A DNA stretch of 34,481 nucleotides from Pseudomonas sp. CBZ-4 (GCF_000346755.1 NZ_ANNV01000075.1:1-34481); one strand, 5' to 3'; counted from the first letter of the stretch, positions 25,689 through 34,440 are shown. Program-made: numbers and translations. Notes: a model not told the origin generated them from the letters alone.

Positions 25689-27035
25689 TCAGTTGCCGGG
25701 GAACAACAAACTGAGGCCGTGCAGGGTCTCGTCGACGCTGGCACGGTCATCAATGCGTTGTTGCAGGAAGCGCTCGATATGCGGGTACAACCCCACGGCG
25801 CGGTCGAGTTGCACATCGTGGCCCTGGGCGTAGGCGCCAACGCTGATCAGGTCGCGGTTGCGCTGGTACCGCGAGAGCATCTGCTTGAGCTGGTTGGCCT
25901 TGCGTTGCTGGGCGTCGCTGGCGATGGCGGTCATGGCGCGGCTGATGGACGCTTCGATATCGATGGCCGGGTAATGCCCGCTTTCGGCCAACTGGCGCGA
26001 CAGCACGATATGCCCGTCGAGGATCGCCCGCGCCGAGTCGGCAATCGGGTCCTGCTGGTCGTCGCCTTCGCTGAGCACCGTATAAAACGCGGTGATCGAA
26101 CCGCCACCCGGCGGGCCGTTGCCGGTGCGCTCCACCAGCTTGGGCAGCTTGGCGAACACCGACGGTGGATAACCTTTGGTGGCCGGCGGCTCGCCCACGG
26201 CCAGGGCGATTTCACGCTGGGCCATGGCGTAGCGGGTCAGCGAATCCATGATCAGCAGCACGTCCTTGCCCTGCTCGCGAAAATCCTCGGCGACCCGCGT
26301 CGCATACAGCGCGCCTTGCAGGCGTTGCAGCGGCGATGTATCCGCAGGTGCGGCCACCACCACCGAGCGGCGCAAACCCTCTTCGCCGAGGATATTGTCG
26401 ATAAAGTCCTGTACCTCGCGGCCCCGCTCGCCAATCAAGCCGACCACGATCACATCGGCCTGGGTGTAGCGCGCCATCATGCCCAGCAGCACCGACTTGC
26501 CGACGCCGGAACCGGCAAACAAGCCCAGGCGCTGGCCACGCCCGACACACAACAAGGCGTTGATCGCGCGAATGCCCACGTCGATCTGCCGATCAATCGG
26601 CGCCCGCTTGAGCGGGTTCAGCGGCTGGGTATGCAAGCCGGCGTGATGGGCACCGAGCAACGGCCCGCGCCCGTCCAACGGCTGGCCGCCGCTGTCGAGC
26701 ACGCGCCCGAGCAACGCCATGCCCAAGGGAAAACTGCGATTGCCGCCGCCTTCGTCCGCCGCAAAAACCCGTGCGCCGGGTTGCAGGCCGTGGATTTCCG
26801 CGAGCGGCATCAGGTACAGCGTGTCCCCGGCAAACCCCACCACCTCGGCCTCGGCGAACACGCCGTCCAGCTCGATGCGACACGCCCCGCCCAATGGCAG
26901 GCGCAGGCCCACCGCTTCCAGGACCATGCCGGTGGCGCGGGTGATGCGCCCGCTGCGCAGGTGCGGCGCGACCTGCAAGGCTGGGCCGTGCAGCGTATCG
27001 AGCACACCACTCCAGCGCGCGAGATGAGGATTCAT
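25689..27035 (-). CDS. fliI: FliI, flagellum-specific export ATPase
   Basis: F1-beta-like ATPase powering type III flagellar export. 448 residues from the ATG at 27035, which overlaps the fliH stop (ATGA); the frame is open to 27293, but that part lies within fliH. Walker A GSGVGKS at 175-181, Walker B VLLIMD at 259-264, and the family sequence [18 protein letters not shown] about 295-312. All catalytic motifs look intact. Confidence 0.96.
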   Translation of the reverse strand: MNPHLARWSGVLDTLHGPALQVAPHLRSGRITRATGMVLEAVGLRLPLGGACRIELDGVFAEAEVVGFAGDTLYLMPLAEIHGLQPGARVFAADEGGGNRSFPLGMALLGRVLDSGGQPLDGRGPLLGAHHAGLHTQPLNPLKRAPIDRQIDVGIRAINALLCVGRGQRLGLFAGSGVGKSVLLGMMARYTQADVIVVGLIGERGREVQDFIDNILGEEGLRRSVVVAAPADTSPLQRLQGALYATRVAEDFREQGKDVLLIMDSLTRYAMAQREIALAVGEPPATKGYPPSVFAKLPKLVERTGNGPPGGGSITAFYTVLSEGDDQQDPIADSARAILDGHIVLSRQLAESGHYPAIDIEASISRAMTAIASDAQQRKANQLKQMLSRYQRNRDLISVGAYAQGHDVQLDRAVGLYPHIERFLQQRIDDRASVDETLHGLSLLFPGN

Positions 27036-27709
27036 GGCAACGCATCCAACGTGCGCTCGACGTTGCGATGGAGCAGCGCCAGCCGCGACGGCCGCGACGC
27101 ATCCAGCTCGCCACCCGGGCTGACCACCCGGCAACCACCCGCCTGCATCGCCGCATCGGCATGCAACACCCAGCCCGCCGCGTCGATCTGCTCGCCGAGG
27201 CTGTCCTGCACGCGCTGCAAATCGTCGGGGTTGAGCCACAGCTTGGGCTTGCCGGTGAGTTCCAGGTCGCTGTCGAGCAGGCGTTTCACCCATACCAGCA
27301 CCTGTTCCGGCTGCGCGTTCAAGGCTTCGCCGGCCAGTTGTTGCGCGGCGTCCAGGGCGATGCGCACCAGTTGCCGGGCGATCTGCGTGTCCAAGGCTTT
27401 CAACGCTTGATCAAAATTGCGGCACAGCTCCAGCAGCGGTTGCAGGGTCACGGCAATCTGCTGCTGCAACTCCACGGCGGCGGCTTGGCGACCTGCGTCC
27501 AGGCCCTGTGCATAACCTTGCTCCACACCTTGGGCATGCCCGATCTGCTGGGCCTCGGCGATGGTTTTTTCGCGCAGCACCTGCATCTCCAGCTTGTGCT
27601 GGAAGGCTTGCTTGCGCAGGCGCTCGCGGTGGCTGCTGTGGGGGTCGTCGCTGGCCGCCGCCGGGCTGCCCAGCGGGTCCATCTGCCAGGGTTGCCAACG
27701 GTTAGACAT
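27032..27709 (-). CDS. fliH: FliH, negative regulator of the FliI ATPase
   Basis: Dimeric stator-like partner of FliI that anchors it to the C ring. 225 residues: charged N-terminus, a central coiled-coil with small-residue repeats (about 45-90, [19 protein letters not shown], AxxxG-type), and a C-terminal domain like the F-ATPase delta subunit. Overlaps fliG by 8 nt and fliI by 4 nt. Confidence 0.92.
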   Translation of the reverse strand: MSNRWQPWQMDPLGSPAAASDDPHSSHRERLRKQAFQHKLEMQVLREKTIAEAQQIGHAQGVEQGYAQGLDAGRQAAAVELQQQIAVTLQPLLELCRNFDQALKALDTQIARQLVRIALDAAQQLAGEALNAQPEQVLVWVKRLLDSDLELTGKPKLWLNPDDLQRVQDSLGEQIDAAGWVLHADAAMQAGGCRVVSPGGELDASRPSRLALLHRNVERTLDALP

Positions 27710-28700
27710 AGGTGTCGTTGCCGCGCGCGGTCACGATGTCGCCGCTGTCGGACAAGCGCCGCACCACGGCAAGAATGGCCTTCTGTTCGGATTCGATCTG
27801 CGACATGCGGATCGGCCCGCGCGCTTCCATGTCTTCGCGGAACAACTGCCCGGCACGCTGGGACATGTTGTGCAGGAAGCGTTCGAGCAGCGCCGGCGGC
27901 GAGCCCTTGAGGGCGATGGCCAGGGAGTTCTGATCGACCTGTTGCAACAGGGTCTGGATGCCACGGTCGTCCACGTCGATGAGGTTTTCGAAGAGGAACA
28001 TTTCGTCGAGGATCTTCTGCGCCAGGTCGTCGCTGTGCTCGCGCACGGTGCCGATGGCCAGTTCTTCGTGGGCCGAGCTCATCAGGTTGAGGATTTCCGC
28101 CGCCGTGCGCACGCCGCCCATTTTGCTGCGCTTGAGGCTTTGGCCATCGAGCATCACGCCGAGCACTTCGGTGAGTTCCTGCAACGCCACCGGCTGCACG
28201 CCGCTGAACGTGGCGATGCGCAGGATGATGTCGTTGCGCAGGCGGTCCGGCAGCAACTGCAGGATATCCGAGGCCTGGTGACGCTCCAGGTGCACGAGGA
28301 TGGTGGCGATGATCTGCGGGTGTTCGTCGCGGATCATCTCGGCGACCATCGAGGCTTCCATCAGGTTGAGCTTGTCGATGCCCGAACCGGTGTTGGTGCT
28401 TTCGAGGATATCGTCGATCAGGCTGGCGGCGCGTTCGCTGCCCAGGGCCTTGGTCAGCACGGCGCGGATATGGTCGCTGGTCTGGATATTGATGGCGGCG
28501 TACTGGTCGGTCTCGTCCATGAATTCTTCGAGCACCTGGCGCATTTCTTCATGGGACACCTGGCTCAGGCGCGCCATTTCCATGCTGATGGCCTCGACGT
28601 CTTCGCTGGGCAAAAACTTGAACACTTCCGCTGCACTGTCGGCATCCAGCGACAACAACAAAATGGCGCTGCGCCGCGAACCGCTGATCTTGCTAGTCAT
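27702..28700 (-). CDS. fliG: FliG, flagellar motor switch / torque protein
   Basis: Rotor protein linking the MS ring (FliF) to FliM and interacting with the stator. 332 residues with the armadillo-like N, middle and C domains; the EHPQ motif is at 126-129 and the C-terminal torque helix region (ENLIDVDDRGIQTLLQQV) keeps its charged residues. Overlaps fliF by 8 nt. Confidence 0.96.
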   Translation of the reverse strand: MTSKISGSRRSAILLLSLDADSAAEVFKFLPSEDVEAISMEMARLSQVSHEEMRQVLEEFMDETDQYAAINIQTSDHIRAVLTKALGSERAASLIDDILESTNTGSGIDKLNLMEASMVAEMIRDEHPQIIATILVHLERHQASDILQLLPDRLRNDIILRIATFSGVQPVALQELTEVLGVMLDGQSLKRSKMGGVRTAAEILNLMSSAHEELAIGTVREHSDDLAQKILDEMFLFENLIDVDDRGIQTLLQQVDQNSLAIALKGSPPALLERFLHNMSQRAGQLFREDMEARGPIRMSQIESEQKAILAVVRRLSDSGDIVTARGNDTYV

Positions 28701-30402
28701 TTTTCTTCATCCATCCGCGCACGATCATGGCCACCAGTCGCGGGTCTTCGGCCGCGATCTGTTGCAGGCTCTGCATGTTCTGTTCGTACACCGCCGACTT
28801 GCGCGGCAAGGTGTGTGGCGCGCTTTCCTGGCCGGCGACCACCAGATTGGTGCCGGTGCTGGACGGCACCAAAGCCGTGCCCGGTTCGGCGTTGTTCGCC
28901 AACAGCGCCTGGGTGTGCGCCGCGTTGCGTCGCTGCATCGGGCGCAACACGATCCACCACAGGGCCAGCGCGGCAAACGCGACGGCGAGGTAGCGCAGGC
29001 CGGTGCTCAGCAGGTTGTAGGCCTCGGGGGTTTTCCACCACGGCTGTTCGTCGACGCTGGTGTCAGCCTCCACGAACGGGCTGTTGATAACTTGCAGCGC
29101 ATCGCCACGGCTTTCGGTAAAGCCCATGGCCTGGCGCACCAGGTTGTTGATGCTGTCGAGTTCGTCCTTGCTCAGCGCTTCGCTGGTCGGCTTGCCGTCC
29201 TTGAGCACCGTGCGGTAGTTGACCACCACCGCCGTGGTCAGGCGCTGGAGGGTGCCGAGGCTGGACTTGACGTGCTCGACGTTGCGGTCCACCTCGTAGT
29301 TGATCATGCGCTCGCTTTGGCTGGCGCTTTTCGCGGTTTTCGCCTCCGGCGTCGCTGCGCTGCCACCTGCGGGTGTTGGCGCGTTGGCCTTGGTCGGCGC
29401 AGGGGTGTTGGGCGGTGAGTTGGTCAGCGCGCCGGGCACGCCACGGCCGGCATCGTCGCCGTCCTGTACATGCTCGGAGGTTTGCTTGCTGCGCACGGCG
29501 GCGGCGTTGTTGTCCTGGTTCGGCGCGTAGCGTTCGGCGGTGCTTTCGCGGCTGGAAAAATCCACCTGGGCGACCACTTGGGCGTGCACGTTCTGGCTGC
29601 CCAGCAGCGGCGTGAGGATGTCTTCGATACGGCGCTGGTAGGAGCGCTCGATCTCATGCACATAGTCGAGTTGCGAGCCGTCGACGCCGCTGTTGTCACC
29701 GTGGGTCTGCGACAGCAGGCGGCCGTTCTGGTCGACCACCGTGACTGCGTCCACGCTCAGCTCCGGCACGCTGGAGGTGACCAGATGCACAATCGCGCTG
29801 GTCTGGCTCGGCCCGACTTCGCGGCCGGGTTGCAGGGTCAGCACCACCGAAGCGCGCGCAGCTTCGCGGTCGCGCACAAACACCGATTGCTTGGCCATCA
29901 CCAAATGCACCCGCGCCTTGGCCACCGGGCCCAGGGACTCGATGGTGCGCGCCAGCTCGCCTTCCAGGCCGCGCTGGTAGTTGAGGTGTTCGGCGAACTG
30001 GCTGACGCCGAAGGCTTGTTTGTCGAGCAATTCAAAGCCGACGCTGCCGCCCTTGGGCAAGCCTTGTTCGGCCAGTTGCAGGCGCAGCGCGCCCATCTTG
30101 TCGCCTGGCACCAGGATGGTATTGCCGCCTTCGCTGAGGCGATAGGGCACGGCGCGCTTGTCCAGCTCGCTGATGATCTGCCCGCCGTCGGCCTCACTGA
30201 GGCCGGAAAACAGCACGCGGTATTCCGGCTGGCGCGCCCACAACAGCAAGGCGACCACCACCGCGATCACCGCTGCGGCGGCCATCAGCAACGGCACCAG
30301 CGGTTGGCGGCGGAACAGCGTGGTCAAGGCTTCCAGGGGTTTGACAGGGACCGGGGTCGCCAGGTTTTTTTGCGCGCCTTTGGCCAGGACTGCGGTACTC
30401 AC
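28693..30402 (-). CDS. fliF: FliF, MS-ring protein
   Basis: Base of the flagellum in the inner membrane. 569 residues from a GTG at 30402; the frame is open to 30567, but the extra 55 codons cover the intergenic region. Membrane helix 1 is about 35-55, ring-building motifs follow (YRVLFSGLSEADGGQIISEL), then a Pro/Ala-rich hinge (about 335-365), membrane helix 2 about 467-485, and the C-terminal FliG-binding tail (EDPRLVAMIVRGWM). No good Shine-Dalgarno precedes the GTG. First gene of the long minus-strand export/motor operon. Confidence 0.94.
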   Translation of the reverse strand: MSTAVLAKGAQKNLATPVPVKPLEALTTLFRRQPLVPLLMAAAAVIAVVVALLLWARQPEYRVLFSGLSEADGGQIISELDKRAVPYRLSEGGNTILVPGDKMGALRLQLAEQGLPKGGSVGFELLDKQAFGVSQFAEHLNYQRGLEGELARTIESLGPVAKARVHLVMAKQSVFVRDREAARASVVLTLQPGREVGPSQTSAIVHLVTSSVPELSVDAVTVVDQNGRLLSQTHGDNSGVDGSQLDYVHEIERSYQRRIEDILTPLLGSQNVHAQVVAQVDFSSRESTAERYAPNQDNNAAAVRSKQTSEHVQDGDDAGRGVPGALTNSPPNTPAPTKANAPTPAGGSAATPEAKTAKSASQSERMINYEVDRNVEHVKSSLGTLQRLTTAVVVNYRTVLKDGKPTSEALSKDELDSINNLVRQAMGFTESRGDALQVINSPFVEADTSVDEQPWWKTPEAYNLLSTGLRYLAVAFAALALWWIVLRPMQRRNAAHTQALLANNAEPGTALVPSSTGTNLVVAGQESAPHTLPRKSAVYEQNMQSLQQIAAEDPRLVAMIVRGWMKKND

Positions 30403-30584
30403 GAAGGTAGGGCCTGTGCGAAAGACATTGCAGCGTCCGGTAACAGTAGTAGGCGGCCATTCTGGCGAAAACGGCCAAAGCCAAAGGCCGGAAAAGCCAC
30501 TGCTTTTGCGGTCAATTGGGCGAATGTGCCCGGGGCCAGGCTTGTTAACCTGCTGGCCTGATAGCAACTTGTGGAACCGGCACC
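30403..30584. promoter_or_regulatory. fliF / fliE divergent control region
   Basis: A 182-bp gap that must hold the promoters of fliF (minus) and fliE (plus). It contains AAAAGC-CACT-GCTTTT (30492-30507, 6-bp arms) and several GGCC/GCC repeats (30450-30490). No clear sigma-28, sigma-54 or FlhDC element could be defined by eye. Confidence 0.45.
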
Positions 30585-30899
30585 ATGAACCCGTCCGCCC
30601 TGACCAATGCCCTGCAACAACTGTCGCTGCTGGCCGAACAGGCCGAAGGCGCGAGCGCGCAACGCAGCGCGCCCGCCGGTGGGTTTGCCGGCGAGTTGCA
30701 GTCGTCGCTGCAGCGCATCAACCAGTTGCAGCAGACCGCCACCCGCCAATCCAACGCGTTCCAGGCCGGCAGCGAATCGGTGTCGCTGAGTGATGTGATG
30801 GCCGACTCGCAGAAAGCCAGCGTCGCGTTCCAGATGGGCGTGCAGGTGCGCAACCGCCTGCTCACCGCCTACAAGGACGTGATGGCGATGCAGGTCTGA
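30585..30899 (+). CDS. fliE: FliE, MS ring-rod junction protein
   Basis: First axial subunit exported; it anchors the rod on the MS ring. 104 residues. C-terminal family motif SVSLSDVMADSQKASVAFQMG (split here by position, about 65-85) and VQVRNRLLTAYKDVMAMQV end. Divergent from fliF, as in E. coli. No terminator is visible between it and fliD, so read-through into fliDST is possible. Confidence 0.93.
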   Translation: MNPSALTNALQQLSLLAEQAEGASAQRSAPAGGFAGELQSSLQRINQLQQTATRQSNAFQAGSESVSLSDVMADSQKASVAFQMGVQVRNRLLTAYKDVMAMQV

Positions 30900-30917
30900 A
30901 AAAAATCGGCGCGCCCC

Positions 30918-30945
30918 TAAAGACGGGCCCGCGATTGGCCGATGT
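30918..30945 (+). promoter_or_regulatory. FliA (sigma-28) promoter of fliDST
   Basis: TAAA (30918-30921), 16-nt spacer, GCCGATGT (30938-30945), 33 nt upstream of the fliD ATG. It has the same spacing as the promoters of flgMN and flgKL. Confidence 0.82.
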
Positions 30946-30978
30946 TGCGTTCAAACGCACCCCAGGACAGGCACACCC

Positions 30979-32388
30979 ATGGCAACCACGACCTCCACCA
31001 CCTCGTCGACTGCAACCATTACCTCTCTCGGGGTCGGCTCCGGCCTTGACCTGGACAGCATCCTGACCAGCCTGGAAGAGTCCAAGGAAGCCAGCCTGCT
31101 GACGCCCATCACCACCCAGGAAACCTCGGTCAACGCCGAGATTTCCGCCTACGGCACCTTGACCAGCGCCCTGACCAAGCTGCAAACCGCCGCCGAAGCC
31201 CTGGCCGATTCCAGCCTGTACACCGCGTTGACCACCAGCCTGTCCGGCAGCGGCGTCACAGCCGCGACCACCAGCGAAGCCGTCGCCGGCACGTACAAGC
31301 TGGAAGTGACCCAGTTGGCCCAGGCCCAGAGCCTCACCACCGATGGCGTCGCGAGCAAGACCACGGCCCTCGGCACCGGGACACTGACCCTGCAAGTGGG
31401 CACGGCCGACGCGGTGTCGATCACCCTGAGCAGCAGCAACAACACCCTGGAAGGTATTCGCACGGCGATCAACGCGTCCGGCGCCGGCGTGACCGCGTCC
31501 ATCGTCAACGACGGCACCGGCACGCCGTACCGCCTGGTCTTGACCTCCGACAGCACCGGCACCGAGTCGGCCATGACCGTGACCTACAGCGGCGACGACA
31601 GCAGCGATACTGCCTCCAGCCTGTTCGGCTACGACGGCAGCACGGGCAACATGACCCAGACCGTCGAAGCCCTGGACGCCGAGCTGACTATCAACGGTAT
31701 CGCGGTCACCAGCCAGAGCAACACCGTCGAAGACGCGTTGCAAGGCGTCACGCTGAACCTGTCCGCCGTCGGCAGCTCGCAGACCCTGACGATTTCCCAG
31801 GACACCGACGCGATCTACGACGCCATCGAATCGTTCGTCAGCGCCTATAACAGCTACGTGTCCACCGTCGACACCCTCACTTCCTACGACGCTGATGCCG
31901 ACACGGCGGGCGAACTGCTCGGCGACTCGACCACGCGGCGCATCAGCACCAAGCTCAGCAGCGACCTGTACAGCGCGGTGGGCAGCGGCACCTTCAGCTA
32001 TTTGTCGCAGCTGGGTATTTCCCTGGAAGTCGACGGCACCTTGCTGATCGACGAAGACACCCTGACCAGCGCGATCACCGACAATATCGATGGCGTCTCC
32101 GAGTTCTTTGTCGGCACCGATGGCACGTCCGGCTTCATCGGCCAGATGACCACCGACCTCGACACCTACCTGGACGAAGACGACGGCCTGATCGTGGCGC
32201 GCACCGACAGCCTGGCGACCAAGCTGGAGCAACTGGAAGATCGCTACGACGAAAAACAGGCGCTGATCGACTCCGAAATGGCGCGCTGGACCGAGCAGTT
32301 CACCCAACTCGACACCCTGATCGCGTCGCTCAGCTCGACTGCGGACTACCTCACCACCCAGTTCGACGCCCTCAACAGCGACAGCTGA
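30979..32388 (+). CDS. fliD: FliD, filament cap protein (HAP2)
   Basis: Caps the filament tip and folds flagellin in place. 469 residues, the usual size. N-terminal motif ITSLGVGSGLDLDSILTSL at about 14-32; Ser/Thr-rich middle D2/D3 domains; C-terminal helix (ARWTEQFTQLDTLIASLSS). AGGACAGG upstream of the ATG. First gene of the fliDST operon. A cap gene but no flagellin gene is present in the window. Confidence 0.95.
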   Translation: MATTTSTTSSTATITSLGVGSGLDLDSILTSLEESKEASLLTPITTQETSVNAEISAYGTLTSALTKLQTAAEALADSSLYTALTTSLSGSGVTAATTSEAVAGTYKLEVTQLAQAQSLTTDGVASKTTALGTGTLTLQVGTADAVSITLSSSNNTLEGIRTAINASGAGVTASIVNDGTGTPYRLVLTSDSTGTESAMTVTYSGDDSSDTASSLFGYDGSTGNMTQTVEALDAELTINGIAVTSQSNTVEDALQGVTLNLSAVGSSQTLTISQDTDAIYDAIESFVSAYNSYVSTVDTLTSYDADADTAGELLGDSTTRRISTKLSSDLYSAVGSGTFSYLSQLGISLEVDGTLLIDEDTLTSAITDNIDGVSEFFVGTDGTSGFIGQMTTDLDTYLDEDDGLIVARTDSLATKLEQLEDRYDEKQALIDSEMARWTEQFTQLDTLIASLSSTADYLTTQFDALNSDS

Positions 32389-32410
32389 TGACACACCCGG
32401 AGCACACGAG

Positions 32411-32812
32411 ATGAACGCCTATCGAGACGCGAATGCCTACGCCAAGGTGGGCGTGGAAAGCGGCATTTTGGCGGCCTCACCCCACCAGCACATCGTGATG
32501 CTGTTCGACAGTTACCAGGCCACGCTGCGCATCGCGCGCCTGCACTTGCAGGCCGGCAATATCGCCGCCAAAGGCCAGGCCATCACCAAGGCGATCAACC
32601 TGGTGAGCCAGGGTTTGCGTGGCTCATTGAACCTGGAACAAGGCGGCGAGATTGCCGCACAACTGGACCAACTCTACGACTACGTGGTTCGCCTGCTGCT
32701 GCGCGCGAACTTGAACAATGACGATGCCGCGCTGAACACGGCCGCCGAGTTGCTGGAGAATGTCGCCGCAGCCTGGCGGGCGATTGGCACGCAGACCGAG
32801 GAAGCGCAGTAG
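32411..32812 (+). CDS. fliS: FliS, flagellin export chaperone
   Basis: Binds flagellin in the cytoplasm and stops early polymerisation. 133 residues, four-helix pattern. N-terminal NAYRDANAYAKVGVESGILA and the family motif SPHQHIVMLFD (about 23-33). CCGGAGC precedes the ATG; 22 nt after fliD. Its client flagellin is expected elsewhere in the genome. Confidence 0.95.
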   Translation: MNAYRDANAYAKVGVESGILAASPHQHIVMLFDSYQATLRIARLHLQAGNIAAKGQAITKAINLVSQGLRGSLNLEQGGEIAAQLDQLYDYVVRLLLRANLNNDDAALNTAAELLENVAAAWRAIGTQTEEAQ

Positions 32813-32814
32813 AC

Positions 32815-33186
32815 ATGATGCAATCACAACTGATCGCGGCCTACGAACAACTGCTCGAACAATCGCAGCGTTTGCTGGAGTGCGCCAAACACGCCGACTG
32901 GGACGGTATCTTCGCGCTAAAGTCCCAGGGTTTGATTGACGCCGCTTACTTGCGCCGCGCGCAAGACCAAGTTGACCTGGATGCCAGCGGCCAGCAATAC
33001 AAACTTGAACTACTCAGCCAGATCCTCGCGCTCGAAGAGCAAGTTAACGGGTTCTTGCATGCGCGACAAAATGACCTCGGCGAGTTGATGCAAATCAATC
33101 GGCGCAAGAGCAATCTAAACAACGCCTATGGTGCATCTTCCAATCAAGTGATACCAATAAGCCATTATTTGTATCGAAAGAAATAA
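32815..33186 (+). CDS. fliT: FliT, FliD chaperone / FlhDC antagonist
   Basis: In enterobacteria FliT binds FliD and, when free, inhibits FlhDC. Here it is assigned from its place after fliS, its 123-residue length and its helical sequence (LIAAYEQLLEQSQRLLECAK at about 6-25, RRKSNLNNAYG near the end). Two consecutive ATGs (32815, 32818) could start it, 2 nt after fliS. Base composition turns AT-rich from about 33090 on, and the last about 20 residues (SSNQVIPISHYLYRKK) look unlike the rest, so the 3' end may have been altered. Its gene neighbour flhDC is the possible target of its feedback. Confidence 0.82.
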   Translation: MMQSQLIAAYEQLLEQSQRLLECAKHADWDGIFALKSQGLIDAAYLRRAQDQVDLDASGQQYKLELLSQILALEEQVNGFLHARQNDLGELMQINRRKSNLNNAYGASSNQVIPISHYLYRKK

Positions 33187-33260
33187 CAAACACCTACACG
33201 CTGCATCTACGGGCGACACATAAGTGTGAAAATATCTTTGAGGTAGGCTAAAACACTGAA

Positions 33261-33292
33261 AACAGACAAGAAATATCATTCCTCAGTCTGTT
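33261..33292. repeat. 7-bp inverted repeat in the flhD leader
   Basis: AACAGAC (33261-33267) and GTCTGTT (33286-33292), perfect arms separated by 18 nt. It is not followed by a T-run, so it is more like an operator or RNA stem than a terminator. It begins 75 nt after fliT. Confidence 0.4.
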
Positions 33293-33369
33293 ATCGTACG
33301 GCGTACTTAATACTTTAGAAAAAATTAAAAAAACCGGTATTCACGGCCAGCTAGCGGATGGTCGGGAGC

Positions 33370-33492
33370 ATGAATAACCGAATAACGCTACATCCAGGCA
33401 CTCGTTGTACAACCCAAAAGCCTGACTTTAGTACTTGTCGATTTGCAGCACTGTCTGCCAGAGGTCATGCCATTAGGCGTGCCGAACTGTAG
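33370..33492 (+). CDS. Possible 40-codon upstream ORF before flhD
   Basis: ATG at 33370 to TAG at 33490-33492, starting MNNRITLHPGTRC. GGGAG occurs only 1 nt before the ATG, which is too close for a good Shine-Dalgarno. It ends 23 nt before the flhD start. No recognisable family. It could be a leader peptide controlling flhD translation, or a chance frame in the leader; codon use gives no help at this length. Confidence 0.2.
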   Translation: MNNRITLHPGTRCTTQKPDFSTCRFAALSARGHAIRRAEL

Positions 33493-33515
33493 TACCCAAC
33501 GGGAGGGGTAGAAAG

Positions 33516-33851
33516 TTGCCAAATACCAACACTGAGCTTGAAGACATCCAGGACCTGAACCTGTCCTATTTATTACTGGCACAAAACCTATTGCGCAAAG
33601 ATCGCGAGATCGCGATTTTCCGCCTGAAACTCAGCGAACCCATGGCCGACCTGCTGACCAAACTCAGCAGCAAGCAAATGACCCAACTGGCACGGGTCAA
33701 CCAGTTGATCTGTCGCCCGGTGTTTGAAGAGACTGATCGCTTGTCCCGAGTGCTGGGCAACGCCCGCGAACTGGGCATGGTCGAGATCCACTCCGCGCTG
33801 CTGATGGCTGCGGCGGATCGCACCGGCGACTTGCGCATCGGGGAAGGCTGA
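33516..33851 (+). CDS. flhD: FlhD, flagellar master activator subunit
   Basis: With FlhC forms FlhD4C2, which activates class II flagellar promoters with sigma-70. 111 residues from a TTG start at 33516, preceded at good distance by GGGAGGGG (33501-33508). No ATG in frame gives a full N-terminus. Family sequence is clear: LNLSYLLLAQNLLRKDREIA (about 14-33), LLTKLSSKQMTQLARVNQLI, RPVFEETDRLS. The rare start codon would lower the yield of the master regulator. flhC starts 3 nt downstream. Confidence 0.93.
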   Translation: MPNTNTELEDIQDLNLSYLLLAQNLLRKDREIAIFRLKLSEPMADLLTKLSSKQMTQLARVNQLICRPVFEETDRLSRVLGNARELGMVEIHSALLMAAADRTGDLRIGEG

Positions 33852-33854
33852 CCC

Positions 33855-34421
33855 ATGTCAGACAAAAGCCTGGTCACCGAAATGCAGCAAGTGCAACTGG
33901 CCATCGAACTGATTGAGCTGGGTGCACGGCTGCAGGTGCTGGAAACGGAGACCACGCTCAGCCGAGGCCGCCTGATCCGACTCTACAAGGAAGTACGAGG
34001 CGCCTCCCCACCCAAGGGCATGCTGCCCTTCTCCACCGATTGGTTCGTGACGTGGCTGCCGAATATTCATTCGTCACTGTTCTACGGCATTTACCGCAGC
34101 CTCATGGAAATTGGCGGGCATCGCATCGATGCCTTCGTCAAAGCCTATCGCCTGTACCTGGAACAGGTCGGCGACCAGGAAGGCGAGCTGGTGCTGGGCC
34201 TGACCCGGGCCTGGACCCTCGTGCGGTTCTTTGAAAGCGACATGCTGGAATTGATCCGTTGCTCGTGTTGCTCCGGTGAGTTTGTGGCGCACTCCCATGC
34301 GCCGGCACAGCACTATGTGTGCGGCATCTGCCAGCCGCCGTCGCGGGCGGGCAAGACTTTGAAGCGGCGGGATATCGATGCGCAGCTGCTCGCCAACCTG
34401 CCGCCCATGCGCAAAGCCTGA
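33855..34421 (+). CDS. flhC: FlhC, flagellar master activator subunit
   Basis: DNA-binding partner of FlhD. 188 residues. Zinc-binding cysteines are intact as C136-x2-C139 and C156-x2-C159 (extra Cys at 138), matching the spacing known in E. coli FlhC. Other family sequence: [20 protein letters not shown] (about 19-38), [20 protein letters not shown] (about 57-76). Starts 3 nt after flhD, same operon. Presence of FlhDC in a Pseudomonas-type genome is the key sign of a secondary flagellar system. Confidence 0.95.
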   Translation: MSDKSLVTEMQQVQLAIELIELGARLQVLETETTLSRGRLIRLYKEVRGASPPKGMLPFSTDWFVTWLPNIHSSLFYGIYRSLMEIGGHRIDAFVKAYRLYLEQVGDQEGELVLGLTRAWTLVRFFESDMLELIRCSCCSGEFVAHSHAPAQHYVCGICQPPSRAGKTLKRRDIDAQLLANLPPMRKA

Positions 34422-34440
34422 GACCGCTGCTGCTTTTAAA

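Larger units (their letters stand above)
33187..33515 (+). promoter_or_regulatory. AT-rich leader / control region of flhDC
   Basis: A 329-bp region, much more AT-rich than the rest, with A-tracts (33317-33333, AGAAAAAATTAAAAAAACC). Inverted repeats: AACAGAC (33261-33267) with GTCTGTT (33286-33292); GTACG-G-CGTAC (33296-33306); ACAC-ATAA-GTGT (33216-33227). There is no FliA or sigma-54 promoter motif. It is the obvious place for promoters and regulators of the master operon; the A-tracts would suit an H-NS-like protein such as MvaT (inference). The -10/-35 boxes could not be fixed. Confidence 0.6.

Noticed and set aside
22074..27410. Large plus-strand open frames opposite fliM/fliN, fliK and fliI
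   Set aside because: His/Arg-rich translations typical of antisense to high-GC genes; the minus-strand frames are recognised flagellar proteins with tight overlaps.
30403..30584. FlhDC box or sigma-28 promoter between fliF and fliE
   Set aside because: No stretch matched the consensus well enough on either strand.
33225..33240. CRP/Vfr site (TGTGA half) upstream of flhD
   Set aside because: Only one half-site fits; the other half (CTTTG) does not match TCACA.
33388..33582. 64-codon minus-strand frame across the flhD leader
   Set aside because: No ribosome site, no family, overlaps the flhD start; likely chance.
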